Shown: positions 20,729 through 34,782 of the stretch, piece by piece
How positions within the stretch are numbered: the first letter of the stretch is position 1
Layout of the letters: every line of letters starts with the position of its first letter
Source of the DNA: Theodoxus fluviatilis
Lineage: Eukaryota > Mollusca > Gastropoda > Cycloneritida > Neritidae
DNA: 64,000 nt
Reading direction: 5' to 3'
Assembly (NCBI GenBank): GCA_034096865.1
Contig: JAWQFJ010028235.1
Coordinates: 1-64,000 of the forward strand
Notes under the pieces: model-generated
What the model saw: the letters and a program-made list of their open reading frames with translations, nothing else
Told to the model about the DNA's origin: nothing
Database searches by the model: none
Translations under genes and position numbers: made by a program

Positions 20729-20955
20729 GCATGGAGTGGTGGCATGGAGTGGTGGCATGGAGTGGTGGCATGGAGTCAGCCAGGGGAAGTACCTACATCA
20801 ACACAGATCACAAGCAGCAGTCAGCCAGGGGAAGTACCTACATCAACACAGATCACAAGCAGCAGTCAGCCAGGGGAAGTACCTACATCAACACAGATCA
20901 CAAGCAGCAGTCAGCCAGGGGAAGTACCTACATCAACACAGATCACAAGCAGCAG
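20729..20955. repeat. 13-bp (four copies) and 45-bp (four copies) arrays by an EDC4 acceptor
   Basis: GCATGGAGTGGTG repeats from 20729 to 20773. TCAGCCAGGGGAAGTACCTA then starts units at 20776, 20821, 20866 and 20911, exactly 45 bp apart. The arrays begin 25 bp upstream of the acceptor of the exon at 20704. Confidence 0.95.
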
Positions 20956-21159
20956 TGCAGCCTATGATTCAAAGTATGTGAGGCAGAGGCAACATCAGAA
21001 GCACATGCTGGAATGGTAGGACAGAAGGCTGAAATGAAGGCAGACAGGCTATGAAGTAGAAAGTAGCTGCCACACCTCCAAGCAGATGGGAAATGCCATT
21101 GACTGAGGTGACAGAATGCAAGCAATACAAGGTGACAGCTTGTGTGCCCATTCCTGTGC

Positions 21160-21358
21160 TTCTGGGGAGGGTGGGGAGTAAGGGGAAGGGAGTGGGGGGA
21201 GTGGGAGGGGGGAGTGGGAGGGGGGGAGTGGGTGGGGGAGAGTGGGGGGGAGAGGAGCGAGAGGGAGACGAGTGGGAAGAGAGAGTGTGAAGAGAGGAGA
21301 GTGAGAGAGAGAGAGAGAGAGAGGACAGAGAGAGAGAGAGAGAGAAGAAGAGAGAGGA

Positions 21359-21437
<79 letters not shown>

Positions 21438-21440
21438 AGA
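21160..21440. repeat. Purine-rich tract with (GA)n
   Basis: GTGGGAGGGGGGAGTGGG-type sequence turns into a long GA dinucleotide run from about 21299 to 21440. Confidence 0.92.
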
Positions 21441-21568
21441 ATCCTCAGGACCACTGGCAGAGATGGCAGCAGACAGTCCGAGGGTGGTACCCCTGAGAGA
21501 GGAGTAGGCAGAAATAGGCACCGAGACAAACAAATGTGAATCATGTAGAAGCAAGATGAGCAGACAGA

Positions 21569-24500
21569 TAAAGGCAGCCGAGACAAAACAACACTGTCAA
21601 GTCTGGTGGTAACAGAGCAGCATGAATGAGGCAAGACAGATACAGGCAGCCGAGACAAAACAACACTGTCAAGCCTGGTGGTAACAGAGCAGAATGAATG
21701 AGGCAAGGACAATACAGGCAGCCGAGACAAAACAACACTGTCAAGTCTGGTGGTAACAGAGCAGAATGAATGAGGCAAGACAATACAGGCAGCCGAGACA
21801 AAACAACACTATCAAGTCTGGTGGTAACAGAGCAGAATGAATGAGGCAAGACAATACAGGCAGCCGAGACAAAACAACACTATCAAGTCTGGTGGTAACA
21901 GAGCAGAATGAATGAGGCAAGACAATACAGGCAGCCGAGACAAAACAACACTGTCAAGTCTGGTGGTAACAGAGCAGAATGAATGAGGCAAGACAATACA
22001 GGCAGCCGAGACAAAACAACACTGTCAAGTCTGGTGGTAACAGAGCAGAATGAATGAGGCAAGACAATACAGGCAGCCGAGACAAAACAACACTATCAAG
22101 TCTGGTGGTAACAGAGCAGAATGAATGAGGCAAGACAATACAGGCAGCCGAGACAAAACAACACTATCAAGTCTGGTGGTAACAGAGCAGAATGAATGAG
22201 GCAAGACAATACAGGCAGCCGAGACAAAACAACACTGTCAAGTCTGGTGGTAACAGAGCAGAATGAATGAGGCAAGACAATACAGGCAGCCGAGACAAAA
22301 CAACACTATCAAGTCTGGTGGTAACAGAGCAGAATGAATGAGGCAAGACAATACAGGCAGCCGAGACAAAACAACACTGTCAAGTCTGGTGGTAACAGAG
22401 CAGAATGAATGAGGCAAGACAATACAGGCAGCCGAGACAAAACAACACTGTCAAGTCTGGTGGTAACAGAGCAGAATGAATGAGGCAAGACAGAATACAG
22501 GCAGCCGAGACAAAACAACACTGTCAAGTCTGGTGGTAACAGAGCAGAATGAATGAGGCAAGACAATACAGGCAGCCGAGACAAAACAACACTGTCAAGT
22601 CTGGTGGTAACAGAGCAGAATGAATGAGGCAAGACAATACAGGCAGCCGAGACAAAACAACACTATCAAGTCTGGTGGTAACAGAGCAGAATGAATGAGG
22701 CAAGACAATACAGGCAGCCGAGACAAAACAACACTGTCAAGTCTGGTGGTAACAGAGCAGAATGAATGAGGCAAGACAATACAGGCAGCCGAGACAAAAC
22801 AACACTGTCAAGTCTGGTGGTAACAGAGCAGAATGAATGAGGCAAGACAATACAGGCAGCCGAGACAAAACAACACTGTCAAGTCTGGTGGTAACAGAGC
22901 AGAATGAATGAGGCAAGACAATACAGGCAGCCGAGACAAAACAACACTGTCAAGTCTGGTGGTAACAGAGCAGAATGAATGAGGCAAGACAATACAGGCA
23001 GCCGAGACAAAACAACACTACCAAGTCTGGTGGTAACAGAGCAGGAATGAATGAGGCAAGACAATACAGGCAGCCGAGACAAAACAACACTATCAAGTCT
23101 GGTGGTAACAGAGCAGAATGAATGAGGCAAGACAATACAGGCAGCCGAGACAAAACAACACTGTCAAGTCTGGTGGTAACAGAGCAGAATGAATGAGGCA
23201 AGACAATACAGGCAGCCGAGACAAAACAACACTATCAAGTCTGGTGGTAACAGAGCAGAATGAATGAGGCAAGACAATACAGGCAGCCGAGACAAAACAA
23301 CACTGTCAAGTCTGGTGGTAACAGAGCAGAATGAATGAGGCAAGACAATACAGGCAGCCGAGACAAAACAACACTGTCAAGTCTGGTGGTAACAGAGCAG
23401 AATGAATGAGGCAAGACAATACAGGCAGCCGAGACAAAACAACACTGTCAAGTCTGGTGGTAACAGAGCAGAATGAATGAGGCAAGACAATACAGGCAGC
23501 CGAGACAAAACAACACTGTCAAGTCTGGTGGTAACAGAGCAGAATGAATGAGGCAAGACAATACAGGCAGCCGAGACAAAACAACACTATCAAGTCTGGT
23601 GGTAACAGAGCAGAATGAATGAGGCAAGACAATACAGGCAGCCGAGACAAAACAACACTGTCAAGTCTGGTGGTAACAGAGCAGAATGAATGAGGCAAGA
23701 CAATACAGGCAGCCGAGACAAAACAACACTGTCAAGTCTGGTGGTAACAGAGCAGAATGAATGAGGCAAGACAATACAGGCAGCCGAGACAAAACAACAC
23801 TGTCAAGTCTGGTGGTAACAGAGCAGAATGAATGAGGCAAGACAATACAGGCAGCCGAGACAAAACAACACTACCAAGTCTGGTGGTAACAGAGCAGAAT
23901 GAATGAGGCAAGACAATACAGGCAGCCGAGACAAAACAACACTGTCAAGTCTGGTGGTAACAGAGCAGAATGAATGAGGCAAGACAATACAGGCAGCCGA
24001 GACAAAACAACACTACCAAGTCTGGTGGTAACAGAGCAGAATGAATGAGGCAAGACAATACAGGCAGCCGAGACAAAACAACACTGTCAAGTCTGGTGGT
24101 AACAGAGCAGAATGAATGAGGCAAGACAATACAGGCAGCCGAGACAAAACAACACTGTCAAGTCTGGTGGTAACAGAGCAGAATGAATGAGGCAAGACAG
24201 AATACAGGCAGCCGAGACAAAACAACACTGTCAAGTCTGGTGGTAACAGAGCAGAATGAATGAGGCAAGACAATACAGGCAGCCGAGACAAAACAACACT
24301 GTCAAGTCTGGTGGTAACAGAGCAGAATGAATGAGGCAAGACAATACAGGCAGCCGAGACAAAACAACACTATCAAGTCTGGTGGTAACAGAGCAGAATG
24401 AATGAGGCAAGACAATACAGGCAGCCGAGACAAAACAACACTGTCAAGTCTGGTGGTAACAGAGCAGAATGAATGAGGCAAGACAATACAGGCAGCCGAG

Positions 24501-27500
24501 ACAAAACAACACTGTCAAGTCTGGTGGTAACAGAGCAGAATGAATGAGGCAAGACAGAATACAGGCAGCCGAGACAAAACAACACTGTCAAGTCTGGTGG
24601 TAACAGAGCAGAATGAATGAGGCAAGACAATACAGGCAGCCGAGACAAAACAACACTGTCAAGTCTGGTGGTAACAGAGCAGAATGAATGAGGCAAGACA
24701 ATACAGGCAGCCGAGACAAAACAACACTGTCAAGTCTGGTGGTAACAGAGCAGAATGAATGAGGCAAGACAATACAGGCAGCCGAGACAAAACAACACTA
24801 CCAAGTCTGGTGGTAACAGAGCAGAATGAATGAGGCAAGACAATACAGGCAGCCGAGACAAAACAACACTATCAAGTCTGGTGGTAACAGAGCAGAATGA
24901 ATGAGGCAAGACAATACAGGCAGCCGAGACAAAACAACACTGTCAAGTCTGGTGGTAACAGAGCAGAATGAATGAGGCAAGACAATACAGGCAGCCGAGA
25001 CAAAACAACACTATCAAGTCTGGTGGTAACAGAGCAGAATGAATGAGGCAAGACAATACAGGCAGCCGAGACAAAACAACACTGTCAAGTCTGGTGGTAA
25101 CAGAGCAGAATGAATGAGGCAAGACAATACAGGCAGCCGAGACAAAACAACACTATCAAGTCTGGTGGTAACAGAGCAGAATGAATGAGGCAAGACAATA
25201 CAGGCAGCCGAGACAAAACAACACTGTCAAGTCTGGTGGTAACAGAGCAGAATGAATGAGGCAAGACAATACAGGCAGCCGAGACAAAACAACACTGTCA
25301 AGTCTGGTGGTAACAGAGCAGAATGAATGAGGCAAGACAATACAGGCAGCCGAGACAAAACAACACTGTCAAGTCTGGTGGTAACAGAGCAGAATGAATG
25401 AGGCAAGACAATACAGGCAGCCGAGACAAAACAACACTATCAAGTCTGGTGGTAACAGAGCAGAATGAATGAGGCAAGACAATACAGGCAGCCGAGACAA
25501 AACAACACTGTCAAGTCTGGTGGTAACAGAGCAGAATGAATGAGGCAAGACAATACAGGCAGCCGAGACAAAACAACACTGTCAAGTCTGGTGGTAACAG
25601 AGCAGAATGAATGAGGCAAGACAATACAGGCAGCCGAGACAAAACAACACTGTCAAGTCTGGTGGTAACAGAGCAGAATGAATGAGGCAAGACAATACAG
25701 GCAGCCGAGACAAAACAACACTATCAAGTCTGGTGGTAACAGAGCAGAATGAATGAGGCAAGACAATACAGGCAGCCGAGACAAAACAACACTGTCAAGT
25801 CTGGTGGTAACAGAGCAGAATGAATGAGGCAAGACAATACAGGCAGCCGAGACAAAACAACACTGTCAAGTCTGGTGGTAACAGAGCAGAATGAATGAGG
25901 CAAGACAATACAGGCAGCCGAGACAAAACAACACTGTCAAGTCTGGTGGTAACAGAGCAGAATGAATGAGGCAAGACAATACAGGCAGCCGAGACAAAAC
26001 AACACTGTCAAGTCTGGTGGTAACAGAGCAGAATGAATGAGGCAAGACAATACAGGCAGCCGAGACAAAACAACACTGTCAAGTCTGGTGGTAACAGAGC
26101 AGAATGAATGAGGCAAGACAATACAGGCAGCCGAGACAAAACAACACTGTCAAGTCTGGTGGTAACAGAGCAGAATGAATGAGGCAAGACAATACAGGCA
26201 GCCGAGACAAAACAACACTGTCAAGTCTGGTGGTAACAGAGCAGAATGAATGAGGCAAGACAATACAGGCAGCCGAGACAAAACAACACTGTCAAGTCTG
26301 GTGGTAACAGAGCAGAATGAATGAGGCAAGACAATACAGGCAGCCGAGACAAAACAACACTGTCAAGTCTGGTGGTAACAGAGCAGAATGAATGAGGCAA
26401 GACAATACAGGCAGCCGAGACAAAACAACACTGTCAAGTCTGGTGGTAACAGAGCAGAATGAATGAGGCAAGACAATACAGGCAGCCGAGACAAAACAAC
26501 ACTGTCAAGTCTGGTGGTAACAGAGCAGAATGAATGAGGCAAGACAATACAGGCAGCCGAGACAAAACAACACTGTCAAGTCTGGTGGTAACAGAGCAGA
26601 ATGAATGAGGCAAGACAATACAGGCAGCCGAGACAAAACAACACTGTCAAGTCTGGTGGTAACAGAGCAGAATGAATGAGGCAAGACAATACAGGCAGCC
26701 GAGACAAAACAACACTGTCAAGTCTGGTGGTAACAGAGCAGAATGAATGAGGCAAGACAATACAGGCAGCCGAGACAAAACAACACTGTCAAGTCTGGTG
26801 GTAACAGAGCAGAATGAATGAGGCAAGACAATACAGGCAGCCGAGACAAAACAACACTGTCAAGTCTGGTGGTAACAGAGCAGAATGAATGAGGCAAGAC
26901 AATACAGGCAGCCGAGACAAAACAACACTGTCAAGTCTGGTGGTAACAGAGCAGAATGAATGAGGCAAGACAATACAGGCAGCCGAGACAAAACAACACT
27001 GTCAAGTCTGGTGGTAACAGAGCAGAATGAATGAGGCAAGACAATACAGGCAGCCGAGACAAAACAACACTGTCAAGTCTGGTGGTAACAGAGCAGAATG
27101 AATGAGGCAAGACAATACAGGCAGCCGAGACAAAACAACACTGTCAAGTCTGGTGGTAACAGAGCAGAATGAATGAGGCAAGACAATACAGGCAGCCGAG
27201 ACAAAACAACACTGTCAAGTCTGGTGGTAACAGAGCAGAATGAATGAGGCAAGACAATACAGGCAGCCGAGACAAAACAACACTGTCAAGTCTGGTGGTA
27301 ACAGAGCAGAATGAATGAGGCAAGACAATACAGGCAGCCGAGACAAAACAACACTGTCAAGTCTGGTGGTAACAGAGCAGAATGAATGAGGCAAGACAAT
27401 ACAGGCAGCCGAGACAAAACAACACTGTCAAGTCTGGTGGTAACAGAGCAGAATGAATGAGGCAAGACAATACAGGCAGCCGAGACAAAACAACACTGTC

Positions 27501-30500
27501 AAGTCTGGTGGTAACAGAGCAGAATGAATGAGGCAAGACAATACAGGCAGCCGAGACAAAACAACACTGTCAAGTCTGGTGGTAACAGAGCAGAATGAAT
27601 GAGGCAAGACAATACAGGCAGCCGAGACAAAACAACACTGTCAAGTCTGGTGGTAACAGAGCAGAATGAATGAGGCAAGACAATACAGGCAGCCGAGACA
27701 AAACAACACTGTCAAGTCTGGTGGTAACAGAGCAGAATGAATGAGGCAAGACAATACAGGCAGCCGAGACAAAACAACACTGTCAAGTCTGGTGGTAACA
27801 GAGCAGAATGAATGAGGCAAGACAATACAGGCAGCCGAGACAAAACAACACTGTCAAGTCTGGTGGTAACAGAGCAGAATGAATGAGGCAAGACAATACA
27901 GGCAGCCGAGACAAAACAACACTGTCAAGTCTGGTGGTAACAGAGCAGAATGAATGAGGCAAGACAATACAGGCAGCCGAGACAAAACAACACTGTCAAG
28001 TCTGGTGGTAACAGAGCAGAATGAATGAGGCAAGACAATACAGGCAGCCGAGACAAAACAACACTGTCAAGTCTGGTGGTAACAGAGCAGAATGAATGAG
28101 GCAAGACAATACAGGCAGCCGAGACAAAACAACACTGTCAAGTCTGGTGGTAACAGAGCAGAATGAATGAGGCAAGACAATACAGGCAGCCGAGACAAAA
28201 CAACACTGTCAAGTCTGGTGGTAACAGAGCAGAATGAATGAGGCAAGACAATACAGGCAGCCGAGACAAAACAACACTGTCAAGTCTGGTGGTAACAGAG
28301 CAGAATGAATGAGGCAAGACAATACAGGCAGCCGAGACAAAACAACACTGTCAAGTCTGGTGGTAACAGAGCAGAATGAATGAGGCAAGACAATACAGGC
28401 AGCCGAGACAAAACAACACTGTCAAGTCTGGTGGTAACAGAGCAGAATGAATGAGGCAAGACAATACAGGCAGCCGAGACAAAACAACACTGTCAAGTCT
28501 GGTGGTAACAGAGCAGAATGAATGAGGCAAGACAATACAGGCAGCCGAGACAAAACAACACTGTCAAGTCTGGTGGTAACAGAGCAGAATGAATGAGGCA
28601 AGACAATACAGGCAGCCGAGACAAAACAACACTGTCAAGTCTGGTGGTAACAGAGCAGAATGAATGAGGCAAGACAATACAGGCAGCCGAGACAAAACAA
28701 CACTGTCAAGTCTGGTGGTAACAGAGCAGAATGAATGAGGCAAGACAATACAGGCAGCCGAGACAAAACAACACTGTCAAGTCTGGTGGTAACAGAGCAG
28801 AATGAATGAGGCAAGACAATACAGGCAGCCGAGACAAAACAACACTGTCAAGTCTGGTGGTAACAGAGCAGAATGAATGAGGCAAGACAATACAGGCAGC
28901 CGAGACAAAACAACACTGTCAAGTCTGGTGGTAACAGAGCAGAATGAATGAGGCAAGACAATACAGGCAGCCGAGACAAAACAACACTGTCAAGTCTGGT
29001 GGTAACAGAGCAGAATGAATGAGGCAAGACAATACAGGCAGCCGAGACAAAACAACACTGTCAAGTCTGGTGGTAACAGAGCAGAATGAATGAGGCAAGA
29101 CAATACAGGCAGCCGAGACAAAACAACACTGTCAAGTCTGGTGGTAACAGAGCAGAATGAATGAGGCAAGACAATACAGGCAGCCGAGACAAAACAACAC
29201 TGTCAAGTCTGGTGGTAACAGAGCAGAATGAATGAGGCAAGACAATACAGGCAGCCGAGACAAAACAACACTGTCAAGTCTGGTGGTAACAGAGCAGAAT
29301 GAATGAGGCAAGACAATACAGGCAGCCGAGACAAAACAACACTGTCAAGTCTGGTGGTAACAGAGCAGAATGAATGAGGCAAGACAATACAGGCAGCCGA
29401 GACAAAACAACACTATCAAGTCTGGTGGTAACAGAGCAGAATGAATGAGGCAAGACAATACAGGCAGCCGAGACAAAACAACACTGTCAAGTCTGGTGGT
29501 AACAGAGCAGAATGAATGAGGCAAGACAATACAGGCAGCCGAGACAAAACAACACTGTCAAGTCTGGTGGTAACAGAGCAGAATGAATGAGGCAAGACAA
29601 TACAGGCAGCCGAGACAAAACAACACTGTCAAGTCTGGTGGTAACAGAGCAGAATGAATGAGGCAAGACAATACAGGCAGCCGAGACAAAACAACACTGT
29701 CAAGTCTGGTGGTAACAGAGCAGAATGAATGAGGCAAGACAATACAGGCAGCCGAGACAAAACAACACTGTCAAGTCTGGTGGTAACAGAGCAGAATGAA
29801 TGAGGCAAGACAATACAGGCAGCCGAGACAAAACAACACTGTCAAGTCTGGTGGTAACAGAGCAGAATGAATGAGGCAAGACAATACAGGCAGCCGAGAC
29901 AAAACAACACTGTCAAGTCTGGTGGTAACAGAGCAGAATGAATGAGGCAAGACAATACAGGCAGCCGAGACAAAACAACACTGTCAAGTCTGGTGGTAAC
30001 AGAGCAGAATGAATGAGGCAAGACAATACAGGCAGCCGAGACAAAACAACACTGTCAAGTCTGGTGGTAACAGAGCAGAATGAATGAGGCAAGACAATAC
30101 AGGCAGCCGAGACAAAACAACACTGTCAAGTCTGGTGGTAACAGAGCAGAATGAATGAGGCAAGACAATACAGGCAGCCGAGACAAAACAACACTGTCAA
30201 GTCTGGTGGTAACAGAGCAGAATGAATGAGGCAAGACAATACAGGCAGCCGAGACAAAACAACACTGTCAAGTCTGGTGGTAACAGAGCAGAATGAATGA
30301 GGCAAGACAATACAGGCAGCCGAGACAAAACAACACTGTCAAGTCTGGTGGTAACAGAGCAGAATGAATGAGGCAAGACAATACAGGCAGCCGAGACAAA
30401 ACAACACTGTCAAGTCTGGTGGTAACAGAGCAGAATGAATGAGGCAAGACAATACAGGCAGCCGAGACAAAACAACACTGTCAAGTCTGGTGGTAACAGA

Positions 30501-32568
30501 GCAGAATGAATGAGGCAAGACAATACAGGCAGCCGAGACAAAACAACACTGTCAAGTCTGGTGGTAACAGAGCAGAATGAATGAGGCAAGACAATACAGG
30601 CAGCCGAGACAAAACAACACTGTCAAGTCTGGTGGTAACAGAGCAGAATGAATGAGGCAAGACAATACAGGCAGCCGAGACAAAACAACACTGTCAAGTC
30701 TGGTGGTAACAGAGCAGAATGAATGAGGCAAGACAATACAGGCAGCCGAGACAAAACAACACTGTCAAGTCTGGTGGTAACAGAGCAGAATGAATGAGGC
30801 AAGACAATACAGGCAGCCGAGACAAAACAACACTGTCAAGTCTGGTGGTAACAGAGCAGAATGAATGAGGCAAGACAATACAGGCAGCCGAGACAAAACA
30901 ACACTGTCAAGTCTGGTGGTAACAGAGCAGAATGAATGAGGCAAGACAATACAGGCAGCCGAGACAAAACAACACTGTCAAGTCTGGTGGTAACAGAGCA
31001 GAATGAATGAGGCAAGACAATACAGGCAGCCGAGACAAAACAACACTGTCAAGTCTGGTGGTAACAGAGCAGAATGAATGAGGCAAGACAATACAGGCAG
31101 CCGAGACAAAACAACACTGTCAAGTCTGGTGGTAACAGAGCAGAATGAATGAGGCAAGACAATACAGGCAGCCGAGACAAAACAACACTGTCAAGTCTGG
31201 TGGTAACAGAGCAGAATGAATGAGGCAAGACAATACAGGCAGCCGAGACAAAACAACACTGTCAAGTCTGGTGGTAACAGAGCAGAATGAATGAGGCAAG
31301 ACAATACAGGCAGCCGAGACAAAACAACACTGTCAAGTCTGGTGGTAACAGAGCAGAATGAATGAGGCAAGACAATACAGGCAGCCGAGACAAAACAACA
31401 CTGTCAAGTCTGGTGGTAACAGAGCAGAATGAATGAGGCAAGACAATACAGGCAGCCGAGACAAAACAACACTGTCAAGTCTGGTGGTAACAGAGCAGAA
31501 TGAATGAGGCAAGACAATACAGGCAGCCGAGACAAAACAACACTACAAGTCTGGTGGTAACAGAGCAGAATGAATGAGGCAAGACAATACAGGCAGCCGA
31601 GACAAAACAACACTGTCAAGTCTGGTGGTAACAGAGCAGAATGAATGAGGCAAGACAATACAGGCAGCCGAGACAAAACAACACTGTCAAGTCTGGTGGT
31701 AACAGAGCAGAATGAATGAGGCAAGACAATACAGGCAGCCGAGACAAAACAACACTGTCAAGTCTGGTGGTAACAGAGCAGAATGAATGAGGCAAGACAA
31801 TACAGGCAGCCGAGACAAAACAACACTGTCAAGTCTGGTGGTAACAGAGCAGAATGAATGAGGCAAGACAATACAGGCAGCCGAGACAAAACAACACTGT
31901 CAAGTCTGGTGGTAACAGAGCAGAATGAATGAGGCAAGACAATACAGGCAGCCGAGACAAAACAACACTGTCAAGTCTGGTGGTAACAGAGCAGAATGAA
32001 TGAGGCAAGACAATACAGGCAGCCGAGACAAAACAACACTGTCAAGTCTGGTGGTAACAGAGCAGAATGAATGAGGCAAGACAATACAGGCAGCCGAGAC
32101 AAAACAACACTGTCAAGTCTGGTGGTAACAGAGCAGAATGAATGAGGCAAGACAATACAGGCAGCCGAGACAAAACAACACTGTCAAGTCTGGTGGTAAC
32201 AGAGCAGAATGAATGAGGCAAGACAGAATACAGGCAGCCGAGACAAAACAACACTGTCAAGTCTGGTGGTAACAGAGCAGAATGAATGAGGCAAGACAAT
32301 ACAGGCAGCCGAGACAAAACAACACTGTCAAGTCTGGTGGTAACAGAGCAGAATGAATGAGGCAAGACAGAATACAGGCAGCCGAGACAAAACAACACTG
32401 TCAAGTCTGGTGGTAACAGAGCAGAATGAATGAGGCAAGACAATACAGGCAGCCGAGACAAAACAACACTGTCAAGTCTGGTGGTAACAGAGCAGAATGA
32501 ATGAGGCAAGACAATACAGGCAGCCGAGACAAAACAACACTGTCAAGCCTGGTGGTAACAGAGCAGAA
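21569..32568. repeat. 71-bp satellite, about 155 copies (11 kb)
   Basis: The unit contains CAAGTCTGGTGGTAACAGAG, CAGAATGAATGAGGCAAGAC and AATACAGGCAGCCGAGACAA, then AACAACACTGT. Period 71. Known variants are CTATC and CTACC for CTGTC, and a two-base longer GACAGAATAC form. Variants are common in 21.5-25.8 kb and again after 31.5 kb. In between almost every copy is identical; one CTATC copy is near 29413. The array sits in the EDC4 intron between 20705 and 34782. Confidence 0.98.
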
Positions 32569-32571
32569 TAG

Positions 32572-32664
32572 GCAGTCGAGTGGGGGGCAGCAGTCGAGTG
32601 GGGGGCAGCAGTCGAGTGGGGGGCAGCAGTCGAGTGGGGGGCAGCAGTCGAGTGGGGGGCAGCA
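32572..32664. repeat. 18-bp tandem repeat, five copies
   Basis: CAGTCGAGTGGGGGGCAG is repeated five times at the end of the satellite. Confidence 0.95.
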
Positions 32665-32760
32665 GGCGAGAAGGAAGTCACAGTGAGCTAGATAAACAGC
32701 TATGCAAAGCAGCAGACAAAGTAAGAAAATGAAGCATTCAAAGCTTTGCACTGGGAAGGG

Positions 32761-33712
32761 AAAGTGGGAGTGGGGGATGGGTGTGTGTGGGTGTTAAGGG
32801 GATGGGTGTGTGTGGGTGTTAGGGGGATGGGGGTGGGTGGGTGTTAGGGGGATGGGTGTGGGTGGGTGTTAGGGGGATGGGGATGGGTGGGTGTTAGGGG
32901 GATGGGGGTGTGTGGGTGTTAGGGGGATGGGGGTGGGTGGGTGTTAGGGGGTAGGTGGGTGTTAGGGGGTGGGTGGGTGTTAGGGGGTGGGTGGGTGTTA
33001 GGGGGATGGGGGTGGGGGTTGTAGGGGGATGGGGGTGGGTGGGAGGTGTAGGGGGATGGGGGTGGGTGGGTGTTAGGGGGATGGGGTGGGTGGGTGTTTG
33101 GGGGATGAGGGTGGGTGGGTGTTAGGGGGATGGGGGTGGGTGGGTGTTAGGGGGATGGGGGTGGGTTGGTGTTTGGGGGATGAGGGTGGGTGGGTGTTAG
33201 GGGGATGGGGGTGGGTGGGTGTTAGGGGGATGGGGGTGGGTGGGTGGTAGGGGGTGGGTGGGTGTTAGGGGGATGGGGGTGGGTGGGTGTTAGGGGGATG
33301 GGTGTGTGTGGGTGTTAGGGGGTAGGTGGGTGTTAGGGGGTGGGTGGGTGTTAGGGGGTGGGTGGGTGTTAGGGGGATGGGGGTGGGTGGGTGTTAGGAG
33401 GGGATGGGGTTGGGTGGGTGTTAGGGGGATGGGGGTGGGTGGGTGTGAGGGGGATGTTGGTGGGTGGGTGTGAGGGGGATGGGGGTGGGTGGGTGTTTGG
33501 GGGATGGAGGTGGGTGGGTGTTAGGGGGATGGGGGTGGGTGGGTGTTAAGGGGATGGGGATGGGTGGGTGTTAGGGGGATGGGGGTGGGTGGGTGTTAGG
33601 GGGATGGGGGTGGGTGGGTGTTAGGGGGATGGGGGTGGGTGGGTGTTAGGGGGATGAGGGTGGGTGGGTGTTAGGGGGATGAGGGTGGGTGGGTGTTAGG
33701 GGAATGGGGGTG
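32761..33712 (+). repeat. G-rich 25-bp-class minisatellite with TTAGGGGG
   Basis: Units are close to GGTGGGTGGGTGTTAGGGGG followed by ATGGG, with shorter 15-16-bp forms lacking the ATGGG part. Every unit has four or more G-runs on the plus strand, so G-quadruplex potential is high. The EDC4 transcript carries the C-rich complement. Confidence 0.95.
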
Positions 33713-34572
33713 GAAACTGGGGAAAGGTAACTGACTGAATTACCCAAAGTCGTGACAGTTGAGCTGTTGCATGGCAAACATCTTCAATTGCTCCATGGCA
33801 GCTCTATGTACAAGTCTGTCCTGTCCTCTTCACTTCTTCAGTGACCACAAGACGTGCTTTGCACAGCTTGGCAGCTACAACTGCTTGCTTAGCATAGGCA
33901 TCTCATGCAGTGACATCCAGCAATAAGAGGTTGATCTACTTGATCAGCCTAAGAGATAGATTTGTACACTATGCACACCAAAATCACAGGAAACAAACAC
34001 ACAGAAATCCACTCTGGCCAGGGGCAGGAGCGAAAGTGGGTGGCCAAGAGGGACACTGGGTACATGAGCTGGAGCTCACAATCCCAAGCTTCAGGAGCAC
34101 TCAGCCACAGCTGTAAGGCCTGCTCATCCCCTCCATGAAATCTGCTTGAACTGTTTTCAGCTGAGCAGCAAGTGAATTTCATCTCTAGGTCAAAGCACAC
34201 AACGCTTAGACTCAGATGAGAACAACAAGTACAATCAAGAGAGAGAGAGAGAAAAAAAAACACAGGGCACAGCCTACTCCAGTAAGTGCAACTGCTCTGG
34301 TGGACTATCCAGTGGGTGCCTAGTCAACATTGAACTCACTACATCACAAACTTTGATTGTACCAATCCAAGTCACAATGACACACAACTTGATCAGGCCT
34401 CTCTAAATCAAAGTCACTACAACTTCACTCATCCCACTCCACATCAAATTCACTACATTACACAGAACTTCACATCCCACTCCACATCAAATTCACTACA
34501 ATACACAACTTGACTCATCCCACTACAACATACAACTCCACTCATCCCAGTCTACATACAATTCACAACACA
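33713..34572. other. Unannotated intron sequence
   Basis: No exon or repeat family recognised. A short GA run is present near 34240, and CACTACA/ACTCATCCCA words recur loosely at 34400-34560. Confidence 0.4.
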
Positions 34573-34716
34573 AGAGCTTGCATTAGGCCTGTGTACAGCA
34601 TACCCACTACAGCACAACACAGAGCTTGCATTAGGCCTGTGTACATCATACCCACTACAGCACAACACAGAGCTTGCATTAGGCCTGTGTACAGCATACC
34701 CACTACAGCACACAAC
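34573..34716. repeat. 48-bp tandem repeat, three copies
   Basis: GAGCTTGCATTAGGCCTGTG starts at 34574, 34622 and 34670. The array ends about 65 bp from the donor of the EDC4 exon at 34783. Confidence 0.95.
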
Positions 34717-34782
34717 ACACTCATCCCATGGTCTACATCTGTCAGGAAAAGAAGCCACACTACGGCCAAACACTCAACTTAC

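Noticed and set aside
21569..32568. CRISPR-like array
   Set aside because: The whole 71-bp unit is conserved, with no variable spacers, and this is animal-type DNA. It is a satellite.
32761..33712. Interstitial telomere array
   Set aside because: TTAGGGGG occurs within a 25-bp unit, not as tandem TTAGGG, so it is an ordinary G-rich minisatellite.
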